Shown: positions 43,989 through 51,811 of the stretch, one piece after another | Numbering within the stretch: position 1 is the first letter of the stretch | Layout: the number at the start of each line of letters is the position of its first letter | Assembly (NCBI GenBank): GCA_020847395.1 | Contig: JADLCD010000072.1 | Span: forward strand, 1 to 52,886 | DNA length: 52,886 nucleotides | Origin: Chitinophagaceae bacterium | Lineage (GTDB): Bacteria > Bacteroidota > Bacteroidia > Chitinophagales > Chitinophagaceae | Reading direction: 5' to 3' | Made by a program: the position numbers and the translations under genes | The notes under the pieces: generated by a model | Databases searched by the model: none | What the model was told of the DNA's origin: nothing | The model's input: the letters and a program-made list of their open reading frames with translations, nothing else

Positions 43989-44024
43989 AAAAGTTTAGAT
44001 GGCAAATGCATCTAAACTTTTTTT
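43989..44024 (+). terminator. Intrinsic terminator of the GMC operon
   Basis: Arms at 43989-44001 and 44009-44021 form a perfect 13-bp stem with a 7-base loop, followed by T residues to 44024. It lies 32 bases past the stop of the subunit-3 gene. Confidence 0.92.
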
Positions 44025-44168
44025 ATGCGTATACCAATGTTAACTGAAAGATTTTTCTTGCAGGTTAACGGTACAATAAATACATTGCTTATAATTACAA
44101 GCATAAAACAAAATATTAATCACTTCATTATTGCATAATCACACCAGTTATTTCAGCAAATAAATTTT

Positions 44169-44618
44169 ATGAGCCATCACCTGCTATTAATTATACATCT
44201 TATTTGTGCCAGTATATGGGTAGGTGGTCATTTATTTATTGCTATACGGATTCTTCCAAAAGCTTTAAAGCAAAAGAATCCTGATATTATTCTTCATTTT
44301 GAAAAAGAATATGAACCTATTGGCATAGCGGCATTACTACTATTGGTAATAACAGGCATTTGGATGACTTTACAATTTGGCATAGCAGTAAACAGGTGGT
44401 TTACATTTTCATCGCCGATAGAACGCGTTACTTCAACTAAATTATTATTGCTTTTGGGTACTGTTATATTTGCTGTGAGCGCTCAAACCAGGGTACTACC
44501 ACAACTCAAAAAATCTTCCGGAAAAATACCTGAAATGGCAGCACATATTATAGCTGTAACCGCGATTGGGGTAGCCATGCTTGTGTTAGGTTCTTTTGCC
44601 AGGTATGGCGGTATATAA
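44169..44618 (+). CDS. CopD-like small membrane protein
   Basis: This 149-residue protein has four membrane helices (about 4-27, 51-70, 91-108 and 122-145). IIHLICASIWVGGHLFIA with His9 and His20 is the CopD-type (copper resistance D / YhhN-like) opening, and later RVLPQLKKSSGKIPE is a cytosolic loop. CopD proteins are tied to copper or heme-type electron handling in the membrane. It begins about 145 bases beyond the GMC terminator, so it is a separate transcript. A copper role would match the MbnP pair at 20-22 kb but is not shown. Confidence 0.75.
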   Translation: MSHHLLLIIHLICASIWVGGHLFIAIRILPKALKQKNPDIILHFEKEYEPIGIAALLLLVITGIWMTLQFGIAVNRWFTFSSPIERVTSTKLLLLLGTVIFAVSAQTRVLPQLKKSSGKIPEMAAHIIAVTAIGVAMLVLGSFARYGGI

Positions 44619-44699
44619 TCATATTACTTTATAAACGAATAATATTTGTATAGTCCATCACGTTATACATTTTCTTTAAACAAAAAAAATCATCAAATT

Positions 44700-45110
44700 A
44701 TGGGATTAATAGAAAAAAGAGCTACCAAAGCCTTCCAGGATAACGCATATGCCAGCCTCACCAACGAAATAAATACAATTGCAGGATTTCCTGTTGAGTT
44801 TGATGTTAAGTGGGATACTCTTGCGGTATCTGATTATTCCCATTTATACGAAGAAGCATTTACCAAAGTATATTTTACACCGGTTATTAATGCGTTTAAA
44901 GAAATAACGATTGATGACCTGGGAAAAGAAGCACTTAAAGAAACGGTTAAAAAAATCGTTATTAAAAATGAAGGTGGTTTTTATTATGGCGAGAGCGCTT
45001 ATTCTTACAGCAATGGCACTTTAACAATAGACCATCAGCCGGTTACCAATGTTGATGACATAGATAGTCGTACAAACTATCTCATTAAATTATTATCATC
45101 TAAAATGTAA
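44700..45110 (+). CDS. Hypothetical protein, first of a two-gene set
   Basis: This 136-residue protein has no signal or membrane helix and a mixed alpha/beta pattern: an N-terminal helix (IEKRATKAFQDNAYASLTNEIN) and beta segments (GFPVEFDVKWDTLAV, GTLTIDHQPV). It matches no named family I know. The open frame starts at a TTG (44646), but ATG at 44700 fits better. The next gene starts 8 bases after its stop, so they are cotranscribed. Confidence 0.65.
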   Translation: MGLIEKRATKAFQDNAYASLTNEINTIAGFPVEFDVKWDTLAVSDYSHLYEEAFTKVYFTPVINAFKEITIDDLGKEALKETVKKIVIKNEGGFYYGESAYSYSNGTLTIDHQPVTNVDDIDSRTNYLIKLLSSKM

Positions 45111-45118
45111 TAACGTAC

Positions 45119-45802
45119 ATGAATGCTGTTTATAAAAAACTTAAAAAAGTTCCGGTTGTAAGCAAGCAGGAGCTTTTAGTTTTTCTGTCGCAACAGGAAA
45201 CTGAAACACCTGTCAAGCTTACTACTTCATCAGGCTATTCATACATAGCGTTTATAATAAATTGTGCCGTTACACGAGAAGATGGATATATTATTACTGC
45301 AGAATTGTTGGATGACAGGGGGCGGCCGATGGAAAATTATCTACACCTGTCAATACATCATATTCTGTCTATAGAAATTTTCGGTACAGATAATGCCGTT
45401 AAAGTTTTATCGTTGGGCAGGGTGCAATCAGGACAGGTATATGAAGTTTCAGGCAAGTTAGATGTGAATCGAGCCTTCAAAACTTTTAGCGAAAAAATAA
45501 AGGAAGAAACACAGGTAGATACAGGCGCTCCTGAAATGGAATTACCCGCCGACGGACAATCATTAAACAGGATTGTGAAATTAACGGGCATCATTCAGCA
45601 AACATTGTCTGATGTTTTAAAAAGTGAGGATGCGCGTGAAAGCTGGCAGGAAAAATATAATAAAATCGCTTTTATAAACAGCACTCATTTTGACATTATC
45701 AATCAGGGAAAAACACTGCAAATACATTTTCCATTTGCAGATACAGAAGCTCCCGAAATACAGCAGGTAACCCTTGCTGATAAAATAATGTCTGTATTAT
45801 AA
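45119..45802 (+). CDS. Hypothetical protein, second of a two-gene set
   Basis: This 227-residue soluble protein begins MNAVYKKLKKVPVVSKQELL. The first two thirds are beta-rich (SYIAFIINCAVTREDGYIITAELLDD) and the tail is helical (NRIVKLTGIIQQTLSDVLKSEDARESW). Function unknown. A hairpin with T-run at 45830-45867 ends the pair. Confidence 0.65.
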   Translation: MNAVYKKLKKVPVVSKQELLVFLSQQETETPVKLTTSSGYSYIAFIINCAVTREDGYIITAELLDDRGRPMENYLHLSIHHILSIEIFGTDNAVKVLSLGRVQSGQVYEVSGKLDVNRAFKTFSEKIKEETQVDTGAPEMELPADGQSLNRIVKLTGIIQQTLSDVLKSEDARESWQEKYNKIAFINSTHFDIINQGKTLQIHFPFADTEAPEIQQVTLADKIMSVL

Positions 45803-45829
45803 GATAAGCGCTATTCAATGTATTAAAAC

Positions 45830-45867
45830 AGCCGCGGGTTAACATTGCGTTATCTGCGGCTTTTTTA
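45830..45867 (+). terminator. Terminator of the two hypothetical genes
   Basis: AGCCGC (45830-45835) pairs with GCGGCT (45856-45861), with a partly paired loop, and is followed by a run of six T residues. It lies 28 bases past the stop at 45802. Confidence 0.7.
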
Positions 45868-46106
45868 ATTTATATATCTTGAAAATTGCAAACCAATTAA
45901 AAATAATTGAACATTTATCCTAACGCCGAACAACGTCTTGCCGCTTTGTATTCTATGCACGAGGGGTTTATGCGTTAAGCAGCATGAGGACAAACTATAT
46001 AGCAAGCGAAAATTTGGGACGCACCCTGCAATAGTACGTTCATCCTGATTTTTGTACCTTCCTTTAATAATTATAAAGAATATTATCCCTATTTTAAATA
46101 GCAACT
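45868..46106. other. Non-coding remainder of the spacer before cls
   Basis: After the terminator at 45830-45867 the rest of the 304-base spacer shows no convincing open frame, repeat or RNA gene. It probably holds the promoter of the cardiolipin synthase gene, but I see no clear TAnnTTTG box. Confidence 0.4.
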
Positions 46107-47558
46107 ATGAACTGGCTGTTACTTCTTGAAATAGCATATGGCATTATAGCTTTTCTTGTTTGTCTTCGTATTATTTATGATACACAGAATAACATAAAAA
46201 CACTGGCATACCTGCTGCTGGTTGTTTTTATTCCGGTAGTTGGGGCTATTATATATTTTTCATTCGGCATCAATTATAGAAAACGCAGAATGTATGATAA
46301 AAAGCTGGTTGCCGATGATGTGCTTGCAGAAAAAATAAGAAATCAAACTATACAGGCTTCAGAAAAAACATACAGGGATAATAAAGAACTGCTTGAAAGT
46401 AATCGCGAACTGGCGTATATGCTGGTAAACGACAGCCTGAGTACGCTGACGGGCGATAATGACGTTAAGCTGTTAATTAATGGAGAATCAAAGTTTCCGG
46501 ATGTTATTGCGGCATTAGAAAAAGCAAAACATCATATTCATATTGAATACTACATTTTTGAAGATGATGAAATAGGAAAAAAAATTGAAGAAGTTCTTAT
46601 CCGCAAAGCCAGAGAAGGTGTTGAAGTTAGATTTATTTATGATGATTTTGGCAGCCGCTCTATCAGAAGCACATTAGCCAGGCGCTTAAAAAGCAACGGA
46701 ATACAAATCTTTCCGTTTCATAAAGTAATTTTTATAGCCTTTGCCAACCGGCTTAATTACAGAAATCACAGAAAAATAATTGTAATAGACGGAACTACCG
46801 GGTTTATTGGCGGCATTAATGTTAGTGACAGGTATATTAACACAAAAGAAAACAAGCTTTTCTGGCGGGATACACATCTTTATATACAGGGTTCCGGTGT
46901 AAAATACCTGCAATATCTTTTTATGTGCGACTGGAATTTTTGCGCTAAAGAAAGCTTAAGGCCAAATGATATTTTCTTCCCGAATTATACTTCTGCGCAA
47001 ACACCAGGCAATAAGATAGTTCAGATATCTGCAAGCGGTCCTGATTCAGAAGTGCCTGTTATTTTATATTCCATATTACAGGCAATCAACTTAGCAACCA
47101 AAGAAATATTAATTACTACACCATATTTTATACCGGGCGAAAGCGTTATTGATGCATTGTTAGTATCAGCATTAGGTGGCGTTAAAGTAAAAATTTTAGT
47201 GCCTGATAAATCGGATTCAGTGATTGTAAATGCCGCAGCAAGATCTTATTATGGCGACCTGGCAAGAGCCGGTATAGAAATCTATTTATACAAAAAAGGG
47301 TTTGTTCATGCCAAAACACTTGTTGCCGATAGAAAGTTAACGGTAGTGGGTACTGCCAATATGGACTACAGAAGTTTTGATTTAAATTTTGAAGTGAATG
47401 CCATTGTTTATGATAAAGATATTGCAAACCAACTGGCCGAAACTTTTTTTGATGACATTACAAATGCTGAACTGATAAATATTGAAGCGTGGGATAAACG
47501 ACCGCTTTATAAGGAAATGATAGAAAAAACAGCAAGACTAATCTCCCCGTTATTGTAA
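46107..47558 (+). CDS. cls: Cardiolipin synthase (phospholipase D family)
   Basis: This 483-residue membrane enzyme joins two phosphatidylglycerol molecules (or PE plus PG) into cardiolipin. Two N-terminal helices form the PLDc_N anchor (about 3-22 and 33-53). Two HKD motifs follow: HRKIIVIDGTTGFIGGINV (His221, Lys223) and HAKTLVADRKLTVVGTANMD (His401, Lys403, Asp408). The length is typical of ClsA-type enzymes. It stands as a single gene, convergent with the small membrane gene at 47588. Confidence 0.94.
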   Translation: MNWLLLLEIAYGIIAFLVCLRIIYDTQNNIKTLAYLLLVVFIPVVGAIIYFSFGINYRKRRMYDKKLVADDVLAEKIRNQTIQASEKTYRDNKELLESNRELAYMLVNDSLSTLTGDNDVKLLINGESKFPDVIAALEKAKHHIHIEYYIFEDDEIGKKIEEVLIRKAREGVEVRFIYDDFGSRSIRSTLARRLKSNGIQIFPFHKVIFIAFANRLNYRNHRKIIVIDGTTGFIGGINVSDRYINTKENKLFWRDTHLYIQGSGVKYLQYLFMCDWNFCAKESLRPNDIFFPNYTSAQTPGNKIVQISASGPDSEVPVILYSILQAINLATKEILITTPYFIPGESVIDALLVSALGGVKVKILVPDKSDSVIVNAAARSYYGDLARAGIEIYLYKKGFVHAKTLVADRKLTVVGTANMDYRSFDLNFEVNAIVYDKDIANQLAETFFDDITNAELINIEAWDKRPLYKEMIEKTARLISPLL

Positions 47559-47587
47559 TACAATATACAACTTACTTAAACTACGGT

Positions 47588-47830
47588 TTATGTTATTTCA
47601 GGCATTGCCATTATCTTCTTTTTACGCTTTCGTATGGATTTAATCCATGCCATCAACCCTACAATTATTCCCCCGGTTCCGGATAATAAAATAAAAATGG
47701 CAAGTATTTCACTGCCACTACAAATTAAAGAACAGGATAATACAGCTATCGTTATACCTAAAACAACAGCAACCGCAATAGCTAATACCATTTCAAGAAT
47801 AAGCCAGGCGTGCTTTTTAAATAATTCCAA
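47588..47830 (-). CDS. Small two-helix membrane protein
   Basis: This is an 80-residue frame with two strong hydrophobic helices (about 9-36 and 42-61) and a basic tail (RKRKKKIMAMPEIT). It has no family I recognise. It lies 81 bases downstream of the HAD phosphatase gene on the same strand and ends 29 bases from the convergent cls stop. The hydrophobicity pattern supports a real protein. Confidence 0.5.
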   Translation of the reverse strand: MELFKKHAWLILEMVLAIAVAVVLGITIAVLSCSLICSGSEILAIFILLSGTGGIIVGLMAWIKSIRKRKKKIMAMPEIT

Positions 47831-47911
47831 ATCCTGGGGCGTATCCCAAATCCTGCAATTGGTATAAAGCGCTACAAAATGAGTCTTTTTGCAGGGCCGG
47901 TGCTATCAGTT

Positions 47912-48526
47912 TTATAATGCTATATCTAATATTGTTGTTCCGGGGGTAATATGTACACTTTGTAATCCTGCAGCTTTTGCGCCCTCAATATTCAAAGCAG
48001 AATCATCAATAAAAAGTGTTCGCGATGCATTTAACCCCTGTTCGCCAATAATATATTTATATGATTCAACATCTGGTTTGCGCATTCCTAATACCTGTGA
48101 ATAGTATGCCTTTTCAAAATGATCATCAAAGTTGGCATTATTAAAACTATCTGAATATATTTTGTAGAATTTATCGCGATGAATAGCGTTGGTATTACTG
48201 AATAAGAATAAGCGGTATTTCGATTTTAGTTTATGCAGTAAATCAATTCTTTCTTTTGGAAATACACCCAGCATGGCATTCCATGCATCTGTCAACTCAT
48301 CATCAGAGAGCGGCAGCCCTGACAGGGCTCTTAATGAATTAAGAAAAGCAGCATTATCAATAGCGCCAACTTCATAATCTTTAAAAAAAGAAGAAACATT
48401 GCCGCTGCGAAATAATTCATTATAATTTTTTACACCCAATGCCATAAATTTTTGCTCTGCTGCCGGCATATTTAGTGTAAGAAGTACACCACCAAGATCG
48501 AATATGATATTATCTACGTTTTGCAT
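47912..48526 (-). CDS. HAD-superfamily hydrolase (class IA, phosphatase-like)
   Basis: This 204-residue soluble protein has the HAD motif I variant NIIFDLGGVLLTLN, motif II FLFSNTNAIH, and motif III/IV YSQVLGMRKPDVESYKYI plus LFIDDSALNIEGAKAAG. The helical cap between motif I and II (about 16-95) makes it subclass IA, like YihX-type sugar-phosphate phosphatases. The first Asp is kept but the second is Gly (DLGG rather than DxD), as in many YihX-type members. It shares its strand with the small membrane gene at 47588. Confidence 0.88.
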   Translation of the reverse strand: MQNVDNIIFDLGGVLLTLNMPAAEQKFMALGVKNYNELFRSGNVSSFFKDYEVGAIDNAAFLNSLRALSGLPLSDDELTDAWNAMLGVFPKERIDLLHKLKSKYRLFLFSNTNAIHRDKFYKIYSDSFNNANFDDHFEKAYYSQVLGMRKPDVESYKYIIGEQGLNASRTLFIDDSALNIEGAKAAGLQSVHITPGTTILDIAL

Positions 48527-48555
48527 AGCGTAAAAATAAGGAGGATTTTAGTAAT

Positions 48556-48674
48556 GTGCCAGAGGCGACAAGACGGGAGTGCGTGGCGAACCTGCCTGAC
48601 GGCAGTCAGGGAGGCCGCATACAGCATTCGCTATATTGTTATATTCGCTGAGATATGTTGTTGCCCCTGGTGAC
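48556..48674. repeat. Structured ~119-nt intergenic element with nested hairpins
   Basis: The spacer between the HAD gene and bglX holds an outer stem (48556-48571 with 48658-48674, about 14 pairs, three G-U). A mid stem (48579-48586 with 48615-48622) encloses an apical CCTGAC-GGCA-GTCAGG hairpin (48595-48610) extended by CCT/AGG. The centre GC content is well above the neighbourhood. It carries no open frame. It may be a mobile palindromic (REP/MITE-like) repeat or a structured RNA. Confidence 0.6.
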
Positions 48675-48680
48675 TGCTTC

Positions 48681-50960
48681 CTATAATAATTTAAAGCCTG
48701 CCTCCTTCACATCCCTGCTGTTGGTGCCAATAAATAATTTAAAATCACCAGGCTCTGCTACAAATTTTAAATCACTGTTATAAAATTTCAGATCTTCCAC
48801 AGTAATAGCAAAGGAAACCGTTTTTGATTCTCCTGCTTTCAACTCAATTTTCTGAAATCCTTTTAATTCTTTCACCGGCCGGGTAATACTGCCAACCAAA
48901 TCGCGAATATATAATTGCACAACTTCCTTTCCTGTTATGTTTCCGGTATTCGTAACCGTTACAGAGGCAGTAATTTTCTCACCGGGTTTAAATGCATTTT
49001 TACTCAGTGTAATATCACTGTAACTGAAAGTGGTATAGCTTAATCCAAATCCAAACGGGTATAAAGGATCATTGGATACATCTAAATAATTAGAGCGAAA
49101 CTTTTGAAACCATTGCCCATCTGCTAAAGGCCGGCCTGTATTTTTATGATTATAGTATAAAGGTATTTGCCCAACGTTCTGCGGAAAAGTAGCAGACAAT
49201 TTACCGGAAGGATTTACATCGCCAAACAATACATCCGCAATAGAAGTGCCTGCTTCAGAACCCGGAAACCAAACATTTAGTATAGCAGGAACATTTTGCT
49301 GCTCCCAAACCAATGTCATAGGTCTGCCGGCAAATAATACCAACACTACAGGTTTACCGGTTTTTAATAACGCTTTTAATAATGTATGTTGCACATCAGG
49401 AATACCAATATCTGTTCTGCTGGCACTCTCACCCGTCATCTCCGCAGCTTCACCCAATGCAGCTACTATTACATCTGCCTGTGCAGCTATATCTAATGCT
49501 TCTTTTAATAATGCTTCATCGCTGCGATTATCTCTTCCTAAAGTTTTACCAAACATGGTAGATCTTTGCTCGAGTAAACTATCTTCAGTAAGATTAGAAC
49601 CTTTTGCGTATACTATTTTTGCATTGCTGCCTGCCACCTGTTTCAATCCTTCAAGTACAGATATCGGTTTTGTAAAATCAGCGGATACGCTCCAGGTGCC
49701 CGGCATATTAGAACGATTATCTGCTAATGGCCCAATCAAAGCAATTGTTCCTGCTTTTTTTATGGGCAGCGTGTTGTTAGCATTTTTAAGTAATACAAAA
49801 CTCTCTGCCGAAATTGCTCTTGCTTCTTTGCGATTGGCTTCGTTGTATGTTTCTTTTACTGCACGTTCTTCATTACAATAACGGTAAGGGTCATCAAACA
49901 AACCAAGCTTATACTTTTTTTCCAAAACCCTTCTGCATGCTTCATCAATTTCTTTTTGCGTAACCTTTCCCTCATGCAGCGATTTTTTTAAAGTGGTAAG
50001 AAATCCTTCTCCCACCATATCCATATCTACGCCAGCTCTTAATGCAAGCGCAGATACCTGCTGCAAATCGCCCATGCCATGATCTATCATTTCATTAACA
50101 GCGGTATAATCTGTAACCACCATTCCTTTAAAGCCCCATTGCTTACGCAGTAAATCTGTAAACAACCATTTATTGGCTGTAGCGGGTATACCATCAATCT
50201 CGTTGAATGAAGTCATTACTGTACCAACACCTGCATCTACGGCTGCTTTGTACGGAGGCAGGTATTCATTGTACATTCTTACCCGGCTCATGTCTGTAGT
50301 ATTATAATCGCGACCCGCTTCACCTGCGCCATATAATGCAAAATGTTTTACACAGGCCATAATGGTATTATTCTTTGAAAGATCATCGCCCTGGTAACCT
50401 TTCACCATTGCTTTTGCAATTTGTGAACCGAGATATGGGTCTTCACCATTACCCTCTGATATACGCCCCCAGCGCGGGTCGCGGGCTATATCAACCATTG
50501 GCGAAAACGTCCAGTTTAATCCATCAGCGCTTGCTTCTGTTGCGGCAATTCTTGCAGAGCGCTCAATCAGGTTCATGTTCCATGTACACGAAAGCCCTAA
50601 GGGAATGGGGAACATTGTTTTGTAACCATGTATCACATCCATTCCAAAAATGACAGGTATTTTTAAACGCGTTTGCCTAACCGCTATTTCCTGCGCCTTG
50701 CGTATACGCGCAGGCGAAGACATACTGAATATACCGCCTACCTGCCCGTTTTTAATTTTAGATTCTACTCCTGAACTTACTACAGAGCCAGTTGTTGCCT
50801 CACCGCCGGTGAGTAAATTCAACTGTCCTATCTTTTCATCAATCGTCATCTTCTGCATCAGCCCATTAATAAAAGCATTCATTTTAGCATCTGATGCCTT
50901 TTGCGCAGTAACAGGCACAACAATATATAGCAATAACAAAATGGATAATATACTTTTCAT
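48681..50960 (-). CDS. bglX: Periplasmic beta-glucosidase, glycoside hydrolase family 3
   Basis: This 759-residue protein has a Sec signal (ILSILLLLYIVVPVTAQ), the GH3 N-terminal TIM barrel, an alpha/beta sandwich and a fibronectin-like C-terminal domain (about 650-759). FGMDVIHGYKTMFPIPLGLSCTWN matches BglX, VVTDYTAVNEMIDHG carries the nucleophile Asp284, and NGEDPYLGSQIAKAMVKGYQG is another family mark. It releases glucose (or xylose) from the non-reducing ends of beta-linked oligosaccharides. The SGNH hydrolase gene 27 bases upstream on the same strand is probably cotranscribed. Confidence 0.95.
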   Translation of the reverse strand: MKSILSILLLLYIVVPVTAQKASDAKMNAFINGLMQKMTIDEKIGQLNLLTGGEATTGSVVSSGVESKIKNGQVGGIFSMSSPARIRKAQEIAVRQTRLKIPVIFGMDVIHGYKTMFPIPLGLSCTWNMNLIERSARIAATEASADGLNWTFSPMVDIARDPRWGRISEGNGEDPYLGSQIAKAMVKGYQGDDLSKNNTIMACVKHFALYGAGEAGRDYNTTDMSRVRMYNEYLPPYKAAVDAGVGTVMTSFNEIDGIPATANKWLFTDLLRKQWGFKGMVVTDYTAVNEMIDHGMGDLQQVSALALRAGVDMDMVGEGFLTTLKKSLHEGKVTQKEIDEACRRVLEKKYKLGLFDDPYRYCNEERAVKETYNEANRKEARAISAESFVLLKNANNTLPIKKAGTIALIGPLADNRSNMPGTWSVSADFTKPISVLEGLKQVAGSNAKIVYAKGSNLTEDSLLEQRSTMFGKTLGRDNRSDEALLKEALDIAAQADVIVAALGEAAEMTGESASRTDIGIPDVQHTLLKALLKTGKPVVLVLFAGRPMTLVWEQQNVPAILNVWFPGSEAGTSIADVLFGDVNPSGKLSATFPQNVGQIPLYYNHKNTGRPLADGQWFQKFRSNYLDVSNDPLYPFGFGLSYTTFSYSDITLSKNAFKPGEKITASVTVTNTGNITGKEVVQLYIRDLVGSITRPVKELKGFQKIELKAGESKTVSFAITVEDLKFYNSDLKFVAEPGDFKLFIGTNSRDVKEAGFKLL

Positions 50961-50987
50961 ATAGCAACCTGATTTAGTATGGTTAAT

Positions 50988-51647
50988 TTATTTTTTTAGG
51001 TAAGGTAATATAGCATATTGCCAGATGGCGTAACCGCTCTTATTCATGTGCAGCATATCCTCCACAAACAAGGCTTTTCTCGGGTGACCATCTTCATGCA
51101 TCATATAAGGGTAAACGTCAATATAGGCTGCTCTTTTTTGCGTAGCTATGTAATCTTTGATCTGTTGATTGGCAGATTGCAACTTCGGCAGGAATCGCTC
51201 CCTGCTGGGACTTGGCTTCATAGATATAAAGTCTACCTGCACTTTCGGGTATACTTTCCTGATAGTTTCAAACAATGTAACAAATCTTTGTGCAACTGTT
51301 TCCGCAGTTATTGTATCAGATGAAGCTATATCATTTTCGCCACAGTATATCACAACCTGTTTAGGCTTATATGGCACAACAATATCATCAACATAGCGTA
51401 TAAGGTCGGATAAGGTTGAGCCGCCAAACCCGCGATTCAATATTGGATAGCCGGGAAAATAGCCCTTCACATCTGTCCATTTTGTGAACGATGAACTGCC
51501 GATAAATAAAATAGACTTTTTTGCCGGAGAATTCAGGCTATCCTGTTGTTTAAATTTTTGGATATCGTTATAGAACGGAGGGTTTCCATCCTGCGCAAAT
51601 AATACAGCCTTCAGAAAAGTAAAAACAATTAAAAAAAGCTTTCTCAT
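50988..51647 (-). CDS. Secreted SGNH/GDSL hydrolase
   Basis: This 219-residue protein has a Sec signal (RKLFLIVFTFLKAVLFAQ). All four SGNH blocks are present: FIGSSSFTKW (Ser52 by position), NRGFGGSTLSD (Gly), VVIYCGENDIAS (Asn) and DMLHMNKSGYAIW (Asp-x-x-His). Members deacetylate glycans or cleave esters. Next to a GH3 beta-glucosidase and a GH43 enzyme it is most likely a carbohydrate esterase acting on acylated plant polysaccharide. Confidence 0.9.
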   Translation of the reverse strand: MRKLFLIVFTFLKAVLFAQDGNPPFYNDIQKFKQQDSLNSPAKKSILFIGSSSFTKWTDVKGYFPGYPILNRGFGGSTLSDLIRYVDDIVVPYKPKQVVIYCGENDIASSDTITAETVAQRFVTLFETIRKVYPKVQVDFISMKPSPSRERFLPKLQSANQQIKDYIATQKRAAYIDVYPYMMHEDGHPRKALFVEDMLHMNKSGYAIWQYAILPYLKK

Positions 51648-51811
51648 ACATACAATTTAATCTTTTTAATAAAAGATTCTTATAAATTATTTGTTTGTAC
51701 CGGTTTAAACCTGTTCAGGTTATCGGATGAAATCAAACAGTAATTAATATTCAACCGAACCCATCTAATAAACAACTTCACTATGTTGTAAAAGTTACCC
51801 AATCTTTTTTG

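Noticed and set aside
47634-47867. Plus-strand frame opposite the small membrane gene
   Set aside because: The minus-strand product has two clean membrane helices, while the plus product is Ile/Ala-rich and has no start context.
49246-49881. Plus-strand open frame of 211 residues
   Set aside because: It is antisense to the GH3 coding region and has low-complexity Ala/Ser-rich composition typical of a shadow frame.
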